This document shows positions 8,849-17,394 of a stretch of 63,037 nt of DNA, piece by piece; the first letter of the stretch is position 1, and each line of letters begins with the position of its first letter. Below the pieces are notes generated by a model. It was not told the DNA's origin, searched no databases, and saw only the letters and a program-made list of their open reading frames with translations. Position numbers and translations under genes: made by a program. The stretch lies in the IMG/VR virus record IMGVR_UViG_3300035670_010208, positions 1 to 63,037 of that record; one strand, written 5' to 3'. The stretch is from a virus.

Positions 8849-9085
8849 TTATTTTTTAGAAGTTTTGGATTTCTTAACAACAACATCCTGCTTCTCTTCT
8901 TGCACTTCCGTTTCAACATCTTCAGTAGAATTTTTGCTTTCTGTTTTTTTAAGATGTTTCTCTATTGCTTCTTTTGCGTTTAAATTTGAATTAGTACCAA
9001 CGGCCAGCAAATAAAGCTCTTTGCTTTGCTCCTTTGATAGACCCTCTTTTTTAGCTTGTTTTTCAAAAAATTTTTTCTTTGACAT
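8849..9085 (-). CDS. Small lysine-rich hypothetical protein
   Basis: The 78-aa protein begins MSKKKFFEKQAKKEG and ends in a lysine/valine/glutamate-rich tail. It has an AGAGGAAC ribosome-binding site. The AT-rich leader upstream of it contains TAATTAT, a motif seen before several genes in this window. No family is recognised. It is highly charged and could bind nucleic acid or a capsid component. Confidence 0.6.
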   Translation of the reverse strand: MSKKKFFEKQAKKEGLSKEQSKELYLLAVGTNSNLNAKEAIEKHLKKTESKNSTEDVETEVQEEKQDVVVKKSKTSKK

Positions 9086-9123
9086 ATTTGTTCCTCTATT
9101 AATAAATAGATAATTATCTATTT

Positions 9124-10755
9124 TTATTTAAAATTATTTATACTTGACGAATATGATAATTTTTTTAAATAGTTTATAATATTTCCAACTATTAAAATGT
9201 TTTGGTTATCTATTTGCAACATCTTGTAGACACCATTTCCTGTGGTTGAGTTTATATTATAAGTCGATCCCGTATAGTTTGAAGTCTTAAATTTTATAAA
9301 TTTATTTGAAGAATAGTTACCAAAAGATGAAGATATAGCTGTATATAAACCTCCAATAAAAATATTATTATCATAAATCAATACATCTTTACACTCTCTG
9401 CTTGCGCTTATTATGTTTGTTGTGACCAAATTCCCTGTTGATTTTTCTATGCTTGCAAAATTAAACCTATTAACTCCTCCAACTGAGTTGAAGTTTCCGC
9501 ATATATAAAACATGGTGCTATAGGGGTAGATAGAGCTTACAGAGCCACCACCAGATCCAGTTATTGTTACATTTGGATTCCATGAAGTAAGATTCGAAGA
9601 AGTGAGATTTACTGCCCCAAGACTGTTTCTTGTAGAGCCAGAAAGACTTGTGAAAGAACCTCCGATATACACAACACTGCCGCTGATATGTATGTCATTA
9701 ACTGTGCTTGAAGAGTTCGGATCCCATGAAAACACATTTCCGTTTGATGGATTTACAGAGGCAATTCTGTTTCTTGTAGTTCCGCTTATTGTAGTAAAAG
9801 TGCCTCCGACATAAATTATATTTTCGTTAACAACTATTGCGTTTATTTGTGTACTGCTTCCTAAATTTGAAACGAATGATGTATCTAGTTGTCCTGTAGA
9901 TTTGTTCAATTTAGCAAATCCGGTTCTAGATGATGAACTTACAGTAGTAAAGCTTCCTCCTATGTATATATGAGATCCGCTAATACATATAGCATTAACT
10001 AGTCCGTTCGATACGTTTCCGCTAAAGGCAGGATCTAAAGAAGATAAATCTGGTTTGATTTTGGCCAATCTTGGTACTGATTGTCCATTTATTGTTGTGA
10101 AATCTCCTGCTATAAAAACACTGCCATCATCATCTTTTACAGCTTTGTATATGCCAGTTCCGCCACCAAATGTGAACACATCAGATACTCTTGTGAAATC
10201 TGAGATAGTTGTATTAGCAAAATAGTTTAAATCGTCTAAATAATTTCCGATTTTATCTCTTGCAAAGAGAGAAAAATAAAAACTTCCGGTATATGAAGAA
10301 TAATCAAATTCAGCAGATAAGCTATCTATTTTTATGCTTGAAGATATTAGAGTCAATCCCGCCTGATATCTTGATGATATTTGAGTAGTAGAAAAGTACA
10401 AATCAAATAGGACGTCTTGCTCTTTTGTCCAGGATGGAAGGTTGCTCGGAGAAGATGATATTACAAATTTACCAGAACTATTGGTCAAAAATGATATATT
10501 TAAAATTATTTCATCTTTATTTGCTTCGTAATATGGGGATTGAGAACCAATAGTTATATATTTTATGTTTGTGGTTGAATTTTTTTGCTCTAAAGCGTTT
10601 CTTGTAGAGAAAATTCCGCTCTTTGTAAAGACTAGAGGCGTTGTAAGAGATTCTCCAAACTCATTTAAAATTCTTTCGTTTCTTATGTTTAGATTTTCAT
10701 CTAGTTTTTTGTTTATTTTACTTTTATATTCTGGTATTGGATCGCTAAAAGCCAT
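9124..10755 (-). CDS. Seven-bladed beta-propeller protein (delta-60/DUF5122-type repeats)
   Basis: The 543-aa protein has an N-terminal region of about 190 residues that looks beta-rich and serine-rich, like virion fibre or adhesin proteins. Seven repeats follow, each about 50 residues and each marked by a motif of the type hydrophobic-I-G-G-S-F-T: FIAGDFT, YIGGSFT, YVGGTFT, YIGGSFT, YICGNFN, FIGGLYT and LIVGNII. Between the marks come SG(S/T)TRN and NP(S/N) turns. This matches delta-60-type propeller repeats. The same seven-repeat domain forms the C-terminus of the protein at 22267-24162. It is probably an exposed virion protein. The start has an AGAGGAC ribosome-binding site. Confidence 0.75.
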   Translation of the reverse strand: MAFSDPIPEYKSKINKKLDENLNIRNERILNEFGESLTTPLVFTKSGIFSTRNALEQKNSTTNIKYITIGSQSPYYEANKDEIILNISFLTNSSGKFVISSSPSNLPSWTKEQDVLFDLYFSTTQISSRYQAGLTLISSSIKIDSLSAEFDYSSYTGSFYFSLFARDKIGNYLDDLNYFANTTISDFTRVSDVFTFGGGTGIYKAVKDDDGSVFIAGDFTTINGQSVPRLAKIKPDLSSLDPAFSGNVSNGLVNAICISGSHIYIGGSFTTVSSSSRTGFAKLNKSTGQLDTSFVSNLGSSTQINAIVVNENIIYVGGTFTTISGTTRNRIASVNPSNGNVFSWDPNSSSTVNDIHISGSVVYIGGSFTSLSGSTRNSLGAVNLTSSNLTSWNPNVTITGSGGGSVSSIYPYSTMFYICGNFNSVGGVNRFNFASIEKSTGNLVTTNIISASRECKDVLIYDNNIFIGGLYTAISSSFGNYSSNKFIKFKTSNYTGSTYNINSTTGNGVYKMLQIDNQNILIVGNIINYLKKLSYSSSINNFK

Positions 10756-10999
10756 TTATTAGTCCTCTATAAATAATTATACTTTTTTTAGATTATAAAC
10801 ACCAGCGACCGATGAATCAAGTGTAGTTTTAGAAATAATTTTTTTTAAAAAAAGTTCTTGACTACCCCCTTGACTGGTTTTAGGGTTGGGGGGAAAAGAA
10901 AAGGGGGGTGAAACTGGATTATAAAGAATTAAAGAGAATAAACAAGATATATAACATGATAAATAATTATATAAGTTAGCTAAAGCTAATATATATAAA
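10756..10999. other. Non-coding interval, 244 bp
   Basis: No convincing gene lies here. A 77-codon minus-strand frame crosses the interval (10777-11010) but starts at TTG without a ribosome-binding site and reads through a G-rich tract, so I do not call it. Its last residues (SSVAGVYNLKKV) look protein-like, so it may be the remnant of a decayed gene. Near the right end TTAGCT-TT-AGCTAA (on the minus strand) is a small palindrome. The left end contains the leader and ribosome-binding site of the propeller gene, including TATAATTA on the minus strand. Confidence 0.5.
10876..10908 (+). repeat. G-rich tract (possible G-quadruplex)
   Basis: In otherwise AT-rich DNA the plus strand has runs of 2, 3, 6 and 6 G's separated by short spacers (TTTTA, TT, AAAAGAAAA). 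The composition is unlike anything else in the window. A two-layer quadruplex is possible, and a three-layer one only if a six-G run is split. It lies downstream of the minus-strand gene ending at 11000 and upstream of the propeller gene. Confidence 0.4.
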
Positions 11000-11440
11000 T
11001 TAAAGATCAATAGAAGTATAAATATATTTATTATCTTTATCTATAACTTTAATATCTGTTAAAGTACATTTATTCTTTATAAACTCTTTACTAGTAATAG
11101 TTATGTTATAAATATTATTTATTATATTAGATAGATCTGTTTTATAGATAGAATTATCTAAAGAATTATAGATATATACAACTCCATAAATATGATCTGA
11201 TGTATTAGATAATACATAACTATGTTTAAGGTATTCTTGAGGTTCAATCTTCAATCTTTTCTTGAATAAATTAAAAGAAATTCCTAGACTATATAGTCTA
11301 GAAGGTTTTTCTACATCATGAATAGAAATATGTATCTTGCTGAACTTTTTATTTACTTTAATAAAAGTAAATGGAGTAAGTATATGTATGTGATTAACTG
11401 ACTGATAAATTAAATATTTTTTAAAAAAGGAATTTTCCAT
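11000..11440 (-). CDS. Hypothetical protein, start overlapping a divergent gene
   Basis: The 146-aa frame is rich in Ile, Asn and Tyr and starts at the ATG at 11440. That ATG lies inside the CATG at 11438-11441 and shares two bases with the ATG of the divergent plus-strand gene. The ribosome-binding region for this direction is weak (CAGAG), whereas the plus-strand gene has AAGGA. There is no alternative ATG. No family is recognised. The clean open frame of 440 bp in AT-rich DNA argues for a real gene, but the codon pattern is less convincing than that of its neighbours. Confidence 0.5.
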   Translation of the reverse strand: MENSFFKKYLIYQSVNHIHILTPFTFIKVNKKFSKIHISIHDVEKPSRLYSLGISFNLFKKRLKIEPQEYLKHSYVLSNTSDHIYGVVYIYNSLDNSIYKTDLSNIINNIYNITITSKEFIKNKCTLTDIKVIDKDNKYIYTSIDL

Positions 11441-11750
11441 GAAAAACTCTGAGTTAGAAATTAACGAAAATGCTGTTTTTGAGATCTGGTATGGTAAAGA
11501 CTACTTTGATCGAGATGTAAATATTGAAGATAGTAATCTTTTAAAGTTTTTATTAGATATGTCTGAGGTTAAAGATGTAGAAGGACATGATAGTGAGTCT
11601 TTTAAGAGACTCTTCGAACACGCCCTAAAAGAACACTATATTCAGCTACCAGATGGTTCTAGATTTGTTAGGAGCTTAGTGTCTGCTAAAGAGAGAGGAT
11701 GGGAAGATATATATCAAACTCTCTCTCTTGCTATAGAGAAACATAAATAA
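11439..11750 (+). CDS. Small acidic hypothetical protein
   Basis: The 103-aa protein has an AAAAAGGAATTTTCC leader with a good ribosome-binding site. It is acidic, and residues 1-45 (NENAVFEIWYGKDYF, DMSEVKDVEGHD) look like a small alpha/beta fold. It is the only plus-strand gene among minus-strand neighbours. Its stop abuts the stop of the converging gene at 11751 with no spacer. The function is unknown. Confidence 0.65.
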   Translation: MKNSELEINENAVFEIWYGKDYFDRDVNIEDSNLLKFLLDMSEVKDVEGHDSESFKRLFEHALKEHYIQLPDGSRFVRSLVSAKERGWEDIYQTLSLAIEKHK

Positions 11751-12353
11751 TTATATTTTCTGCTTAAGTCTTTCCATAATAAATCTGGAAAAACTATCTA
11801 TATTTTTAGCTATCGACTTAGAATCATTAATATCTAGCTTTCTCGATGATCTTTTTTCTGGAGCTGGTATTGATGGTTTTGGCTCTGCTCCTGGTTGTCC
11901 TTCTGTTGGTAGATCTGGTTCTAGTTTTTTGAATCTTGGATCTTTCTTAGTTACACTAGCACCCTCTGACGAAAAGATTTTGACAACACCTTCTTTACCA
12001 TAAAGTTCTTCTGATTCTACGAAGTTCTTTTCAATAAGAATACCATTTTTGTCAAAATTCTCTTTTACCCATTGTTCCGTATCTGCTTGGTTGAATGCAT
12101 AATCATATTTAACTCCATCATTTCCAACTAGATACTCTGAATCTTCTCCAGATACTCCCTCTCCTTGGTTTCTTAGTGCCATTGGAAAATAAAAAGTTTT
12201 ACCTGAGTCATCTTGATCTGAAATTAATTTAAGATGATAACCAGTTCCTTTCCATTGAAATTTATAAGGTTTTCCCTTTTTAGCAGAAGCATCTTCTGCC
12301 TCTTTTATTAGAAGATTTATTTTTTTAAATTTTAGTTTTCCTGATATTTTCAT
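11751..12353 (-). CDS. Hypothetical protein with proline-rich linker
   Basis: The 200-aa protein has an N-terminal basic segment, a compact middle domain (about residues 30-125, with KFQWKGTGYHLKLISD and YLVGNDGVKYDYAFNQ), a linker rich in Pro/Glu/Lys (about 145-170) and a C-terminal helix (IAKNIDSFSRFIMERLKQKI). The KR-x-x-x-K-L-D-I element after the linker resembles elements in the 633-aa neighbour, so the two may bind the same partner. I recognise no family. It has an AAAAGGAAAAG ribosome-binding site. Confidence 0.6.
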   Translation of the reverse strand: MKISGKLKFKKINLLIKEAEDASAKKGKPYKFQWKGTGYHLKLISDQDDSGKTFYFPMALRNQGEGVSGEDSEYLVGNDGVKYDYAFNQADTEQWVKENFDKNGILIEKNFVESEELYGKEGVVKIFSSEGASVTKKDPRFKKLEPDLPTEGQPGAEPKPSIPAPEKRSSRKLDINDSKSIAKNIDSFSRFIMERLKQKI

Positions 12354-12377
12354 TTTCTTTTCCTTTTATTGTTTTGA

Positions 12378-14279
12378 TTATAAGATATCGTCGTCTAAGC
12401 TAATTTCTACACTTGGAGCTTTGGTAGAAATATCTTCTATGTCTATTTTGGATCTAGTTCTTGTAGTAGCTTTTTCAGGATCTTCTGTGAATTGATTTTT
12501 AATTAATCTCAGACCTAAATCATGCCATATGTATGTGTACTTATCTTCGTCTTTAACTACCTCAGATTTAGGGTTTCTTATATAGTCTTCTATTTCTTTT
12601 TGCGAAAATCCATCTTTAACAGCTTTTTCAAATTTATCTTTTATTTCTTTTTGTTTCTGCTGTATGTAATCTTTAAGATTTTTAATAAATCTAATATCTG
12701 ATTCTGAATCAGATGGAGAAGGGGGGTTTAGTTCTAGAGTTCTTTCACGTTGATATATTTCTTTTCTTAGGAGATTGATTTCCCTAGCGTAATCTTTAAT
12801 GCTTTTTTTGTTTTCTACATGTTCAGAAGGTCGTTTGTGTATTACCTCTAGATAAGATCCTGCTCCTAACCCTCCTTTTTTGTAAGGCAAAGATAGTTTG
12901 TTTACAATTTCCTCTGTTCCTGTTATAACTATAGGCTTCTCTATTGGACGATTTGGATCTGATTTATTTTCAATTCTCTGATAAAGTGGTGCGCTCTGAT
13001 TTGGTTGATATCTGTTTACTGGAATATTTCCATTCCATCGTTCCATATTTGATATAAGATCTTTTGCAATAGGTAGATTTTTATTTTTTATATATTCGAA
13101 CGCTCTTTTTCCTACATCTGACGACAGTGGGAAATTTGGCCTATAATATTCTTCGCCACCTTCTCCTTGAAATTGAGTATATTCTTTTATTTTTCCATCT
13201 ACTATTAGTAAGTAATAATAATATTGACCTCCACCTAAATGATGCATTCTTAATCCATCTTTAAATGCTAATATGCAAAAATAACAATCTTTATAAGAAG
13301 TTGGATTACCATTCTTATCACCAGCATACAACACTTCGAATGTACCTTTGCCTGATTCGTTCTCTTTTTTTGTAATATGATCTAGTGCTTGCTCTCCTGG
13401 TTTCGCAGAAAGCTCAGAAGAAACCGTACCTTTGCCAGAAGGTTCTTCTATTTCTAGATTCCTAAATCTTTTTGAAACAGCAGGTGTGCTAGGCGCTGGC
13501 TTTGTTTGTTCTTCTGGTTCGCCCAGATCAAGTCCAGAAAATCTTTTTAGTTTTTGTGCTGGAGTTTCTTTTGGTTTTTGAGAAGGTACTTGTCCTTCTG
13601 GATCTATATCCAGTTTACCAATTTCAGAAATCATAAATAAAATTTTAGAATTTTCTTTTATTACCTTCTTTGCCTTTCTTGAGATTCTTAACCACTCTCC
13701 TAGTCCAAAGATATCCTTTCTTTTTGGTTTGTGTGTAGATATAGAATATCCATCACCTATAGCTCTAAACAAATTAGAGATAGCCGTATTTACATCTGGG
13801 TTTTCTAGTCTTTGTGGTTCTCTCTTTCCAGAAGATATATCTGTCATGATAGATATTATCAAATTTAGTTCGTCTCTTTCGTCTGGATTTACCAATTCCT
13901 TTTTTTTTGCATTTAAATAATTTATAAATCCTGTAGGATTTTCATCATATATTTTGCTGTATTTTTCATAGTCAGAATATATATCTTCTCTTTCCATCCC
14001 TGCATATCTATTTCTTAAATCCTCTGTTGAAAGACCGCTTTTTTCACTTTCTATATATTTGTATAATTTAAAATCTGATTTCGCATCTCCTTCAGGAGAT
14101 GATTTTGCGTACATTATGTTATAGAAGTCCTTTTCTGGAAATCTTGGATTATGAATTCTTGAAGTCTTAACTAGAACATACTCAGTGCCTAATTCTGTAG
14201 GTGGTTCCAGTTTGTAAAGATGAATTTTTTCAAGTTCTGTGTCTTTTATGGTTTTTTCTCTAAAGGCTAAATTTGGCAT
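12378..14279 (-). CDS. Large multidomain hypothetical protein
   Basis: The 633-aa protein has an N-terminal domain (about residues 1-230), a linker rich in Pro, Lys and Glu with two similar elements (KRFSGLDLGEPEE and KRFRNLEIEEPSG), a central domain (about 300-420, with TFEVLYAGDKNGNPTSY and LRMHHLGGGQYYYYLL), a coiled-coil-like stretch (about 500-570) and an acidic C-terminus. The linker-and-element layout suggests a scaffold or virion-internal protein that might be processed at the linkers. No known family is recognised. It is transcribed divergently from the scaffold/capsid operon. Confidence 0.6.
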   Translation of the reverse strand: MPNLAFREKTIKDTELEKIHLYKLEPPTELGTEYVLVKTSRIHNPRFPEKDFYNIMYAKSSPEGDAKSDFKLYKYIESEKSGLSTEDLRNRYAGMEREDIYSDYEKYSKIYDENPTGFINYLNAKKKELVNPDERDELNLIISIMTDISSGKREPQRLENPDVNTAISNLFRAIGDGYSISTHKPKRKDIFGLGEWLRISRKAKKVIKENSKILFMISEIGKLDIDPEGQVPSQKPKETPAQKLKRFSGLDLGEPEEQTKPAPSTPAVSKRFRNLEIEEPSGKGTVSSELSAKPGEQALDHITKKENESGKGTFEVLYAGDKNGNPTSYKDCYFCILAFKDGLRMHHLGGGQYYYYLLIVDGKIKEYTQFQGEGGEEYYRPNFPLSSDVGKRAFEYIKNKNLPIAKDLISNMERWNGNIPVNRYQPNQSAPLYQRIENKSDPNRPIEKPIVITGTEEIVNKLSLPYKKGGLGAGSYLEVIHKRPSEHVENKKSIKDYAREINLLRKEIYQRERTLELNPPSPSDSESDIRFIKNLKDYIQQKQKEIKDKFEKAVKDGFSQKEIEDYIRNPKSEVVKDEDKYTYIWHDLGLRLIKNQFTEDPEKATTRTRSKIDIEDISTKAPSVEISLDDDIL

Positions 14280-14375
14280 TTTTCTTTCCTCTAGCTTAAT
14301 TATTTGAAAAAAATTTAAAATATATTTAATTTTAAAAAATTAACATATAATTAATTTAGATTTTTGGAGATTAAA
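14280..14375. promoter_or_regulatory. Divergent promoter region between minus-strand genes and capsid operon
   Basis: This 96-bp very AT-rich interval separates genes transcribed in opposite directions, so promoters for both must lie here or be read through. On the minus strand AATAATTAAGCTAGAGG precedes the start at 14279. On the plus strand TATAATTAATTTAG lies about 20 bases before the start at 14376. Both contain the TAATTA core seen ahead of several other genes. Exact promoter boxes cannot be fixed by eye. Confidence 0.45.
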
Positions 14376-15500
14376 ATGTCATCTTTAGTACAAGAAGCAA
14401 TCTTAGATGCTAAGAAAATTAGAGAAGCCGCTAAAAAAGTTGCTCTAAACTCTTTGAAAGAAAAGTATTCGTCAGAATTCAAGAAGAATTTTAAAAATCA
14501 GCTAAAAAAAATATCTGAGGCCGATGAAATGCCAAAAGATGAAGGTGAAGATTCCGATCTCTTTTCTGATTTGGATTTTGGAGGAGACGAAGAGTCTGGT
14601 GGTGGCGATAAGTCTCCAGATCCTTTTGCTGATCTATCTGCAAGTGCAGGTGCTCCATCTCAACCAAAACCACAAGATGCAGCTGCTAAATCTGTAATAG
14701 ATGAAGTTCCAACTTCTTTTTCTTCAGATACTTTGAAAGATCAGGTTGTAGAGATAGATCTTGGAGAGATTGTCAACGCGACAGAAAAAGAACTTGAGTC
14801 TGAGGTTGGGACAGAAGATAGAAAGCAGCTAGCAGATGTTGAGCCACCAGTTCAAACAGGTCTTCCTGGAGATTCTTACAAAGAAGACGAAGAAAGTGAT
14901 GAAAAGGATCAGGAAAAAGAAGAGGGAGACGAAGAAGAAGATTTAGATTCTCCTATGTTCGACAAGGAATCGAAAGACGAAGAGGATGATGAAGAGTTTT
15001 CTCTCACTAAAGAGTCTTTAGAGCAGTATCTAGACTTAGAGAGTAAGCTTTCTGAAAAGATTCGTCATTATGAATTTAAAATAAAAACTCAATCTAAGCA
15101 GATGAATAGGGTTGAGAAAGAAAACGAAGTTCTCAAAGAAAGGCTTAGGCTTACAAATGAGACACTTTACAAATCTAATTTGGAAAACGCCAAATTGGTT
15201 TTCAAAAATAAGGTTTTGGTTGATGCATCGTTGAATGATCGTCAAAAAAAATCAATGTTAGAGAGTATTAGTAAATTTAATGAAAGTGAAATAGAAACTT
15301 TGCCAAATCTTTATTCTATTATCAAAGAAGCTGTTGGAGCTGCTGACATCAAGAGTCGCAAAAAAGAATCTTTAACAGAAATTCTTAGTTCTAAGAGTAC
15401 CGCTTATATAGGCGGAAAACAAAAAGAACAAGAAGATAAAGAAGAAGTTAGTGAAGGCTTCAAAAAATGGCAAAAACTTGCTAAACTAATATCAGATTAA
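14376..15500 (+). CDS. Prohead scaffold/core protein
   Basis: The chosen start is the ATG at 14376 (MSSLVQEA), preceded by GGAGA at the right distance. A TTG four codons upstream is unlikely. The 374-aa product has a basic N-terminal helix (about 1-45), a long acidic low-complexity region (about 50-210, rich in Asp, Glu, Ser and Pro) and a coiled-coil region (about 220-310), ending in a basic tail. This composition and its place directly upstream of the major capsid gene, 23 bases apart, fit a scaffold protein like T4 gp22. In T4 the scaffold is degraded by the head protease; the same fate here is inference. Confidence 0.75.
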   Translation: MSSLVQEAILDAKKIREAAKKVALNSLKEKYSSEFKKNFKNQLKKISEADEMPKDEGEDSDLFSDLDFGGDEESGGGDKSPDPFADLSASAGAPSQPKPQDAAAKSVIDEVPTSFSSDTLKDQVVEIDLGEIVNATEKELESEVGTEDRKQLADVEPPVQTGLPGDSYKEDEESDEKDQEKEEGDEEEDLDSPMFDKESKDEEDDEEFSLTKESLEQYLDLESKLSEKIRHYEFKIKTQSKQMNRVEKENEVLKERLRLTNETLYKSNLENAKLVFKNKVLVDASLNDRQKKSMLESISKFNESEIETLPNLYSIIKEAVGAADIKSRKKESLTEILSSKSTAYIGGKQKEQEDKEEVSEGFKKWQKLAKLISD

Positions 15501-15523
15501 AAACAAAGGAGATTTTAAAAACT

Positions 15524-17308
15524 ATGTCAGCAGAAAATGCACTATTTAAATGGATTAACGAATCCTCAAAAAATGAATATGTCTCAAGAAAGCAGGTTGC
15601 AAAACAGCTTGTCAAGAAATGGGAACAGACCGGCCTTCTCGAAGGTATCAAAGATAAAGATAGCCAGCTCGTCAAAACAAACGTTGCTTGCCTTCTCGAA
15701 AACCAGCTAAACAGCACAAGAAAGCAGCTTCTTGCAGAAACTTCAGCACTCGCTTCAGGCGACGTTCAGGGCTTTGCAACTGTTGCATTCCCAATGATTA
15801 GACGTGTTTTCGCAGATATCATTTCAAATGAACTTGTATCTGTACAGCCAATGTCGATGCCAAACGGTCTAATCTTCTTCCTTGACTTCCAGACTCCAAC
15901 AACTAAGGGTGTTGGCGCAACAGCAAACGCATCAGTATATGGTGGAGGCGTTGTTGGTTCACAGATCACAGGCGGTGTTAACTTAACTGGCGTTGATCCT
16001 TTCTCGGCTAGACCAAATCTAAACCTTGAATCAGGATTTTACTCACTAAACTTTGGTTATGGTTCTCCAACTGGATCATCAACTGCAACTCTTACACTCA
16101 TCCTTTCAGGTGTTGTTGGAGCAGGTGACGCAACTAACCCAGGTCAGGCAGCCCTTGATAAAGCTGTAAATTACGATATTGACCTTTCTGGTTCACAGGT
16201 CGGTATTTTCACCGCACCACTTTCTTCTTTCTCACAGCTAAATCAGAGAGGGTTTATTACTCTCACTGACCAGAAAGAATCGGGAAATGGTATTCAGACC
16301 CAGGTAAGAAGACTTACTTCTTTCTCAGGCTCATCAACTTCAGTACTAAAACTTGCTTATGTTCTCACTGGCGCTATTACCCCACAGGCAGCAGCACTAG
16401 CAGACATGACTTCTTCTGCAAGAACCTTTAATTGGGCAATTGTTGACGATTTCCAGAACGTAGGTTCAAGCGCTCTTGGTGCAGTAGTAGGCGACCCAAC
16501 TTGGGGCTTTGAATTCGGTGGAAACATTGGTGAAAACGCTCAGATTCCTGAGATCGACATCAAGATTGACTCCGTTTCAATCACCACTCTAACCAAGAAA
16601 CTCAAAGCAAGATGGACTCCAGAACTTGCTCAGGATCTTGACGCATACCAGAACATGGACGCAGAAGTAGAACTCACTTCAGTAATCACTGAAATTGTCG
16701 GCCTCGAAATCGACGCAGAAATTCTAACTGACCTTGTTCAGAATGCTTATACCAGCGGTGCAGCAACCAGATATTGGTCAGCTCTTCCTGGTAAATTCGT
16801 CAACAAAGCAACTGGCGAAACTCTTGCAGCAACACAGCAGGGTGATTTCACTGGTAACGTCTCTGAATGGTACATGACTCTCCTCATGACCATCAACGAA
16901 GTTTCCGCTGAAATTCACAGACACTGCGTAAGAGGCGGTGCAACCTTCCTTGTAACCTCACCAAACGTTTGTGCAGTTCTCGAATCAACCTCTCTCTGGT
17001 ATGCAGATATCACTGATGATGCTGATAAGGGTGGCGCAGGCACCATGAAGATGGGCAAATTTGGTCCTTCCAAGTGGAAAGTATACTCAACTCCTTACTT
17101 TGGTAGAAATACCATTCTCGTAGGAAGAAAGGGTACACAGACTCTTGAGACTGGTTACATCTATGCACCATATGTTCCACTTCAGACTACTCCAGCCATT
17201 CCTGACCCAGATACCTTCGTTCTTAACAAGGGTATCATGACTCGGTATGGTAAAAAGCTCGTAAATCCAAAACTTTACGGTCTAGTATTCTGCCGAGATC
17301 TAGTCTGA
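15524..17308 (+). CDS. Major capsid protein, gp23-like
   Basis: The 594-aa protein carries the gp23 HK97-fold signatures. One is AFPMIRRVFADIISNELVSVQPMSMPNGLIFFLDF (residues about 85-120, the match to the T4 P-domain/E-loop region). Others are an EIDIKIDSVSI strand, the KARWTPELAQDLDAY region and TSPNVCAVLEST near residue 485. It forms the icosahedral shell. GC content and codon choice (CTC, GGC, CAG) are visibly richer than in neighbouring genes, as expected for the most highly expressed gene. A strong ribosome-binding site AAAGGAGA lies upstream and a strong terminator follows. The T4 protein is about 520 aa, so this one is somewhat long. Confidence 0.95.
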   Translation: MSAENALFKWINESSKNEYVSRKQVAKQLVKKWEQTGLLEGIKDKDSQLVKTNVACLLENQLNSTRKQLLAETSALASGDVQGFATVAFPMIRRVFADIISNELVSVQPMSMPNGLIFFLDFQTPTTKGVGATANASVYGGGVVGSQITGGVNLTGVDPFSARPNLNLESGFYSLNFGYGSPTGSSTATLTLILSGVVGAGDATNPGQAALDKAVNYDIDLSGSQVGIFTAPLSSFSQLNQRGFITLTDQKESGNGIQTQVRRLTSFSGSSTSVLKLAYVLTGAITPQAAALADMTSSARTFNWAIVDDFQNVGSSALGAVVGDPTWGFEFGGNIGENAQIPEIDIKIDSVSITTLTKKLKARWTPELAQDLDAYQNMDAEVELTSVITEIVGLEIDAEILTDLVQNAYTSGAATRYWSALPGKFVNKATGETLAATQQGDFTGNVSEWYMTLLMTINEVSAEIHRHCVRGGATFLVTSPNVCAVLESTSLWYADITDDADKGGAGTMKMGKFGPSKWKVYSTPYFGRNTILVGRKGTQTLETGYIYAPYVPLQTTPAIPDPDTFVLNKGIMTRYGKKLVNPKLYGLVFCRDLV

Positions 17309-17335
17309 GTCTGAGTCCTTAGCTAGTCTTGCAAA

Positions 17336-17369
17336 AAGCCCGCCCTTAAAGCGGGCTTCTTGTTTTTTT
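17336..17369 (+). terminator. Rho-independent terminator after the capsid gene
   Basis: An 8-bp perfect stem AAGCCCGC/GCGGGCTT with a 7-base loop is followed by a run of seven T's. It would end or reduce capsid transcription before the homing endonuclease gene. Confidence 0.9.
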
Positions 17370-17394
17370 AGCATCTGTGCTGTATGTTTGTACG

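Noticed and set aside
10777-11010. 77-codon minus-strand frame between the propeller gene and the 146-aa gene
   Set aside because: It starts at TTG without a ribosome-binding site, has atypical low-complexity content and reads through the G-rich tract. At most it is a gene remnant.
14364-14375. TTG start extending the scaffold protein by four residues
   Set aside because: The TTG overlaps the ribosome-binding site that serves the ATG at 14376.
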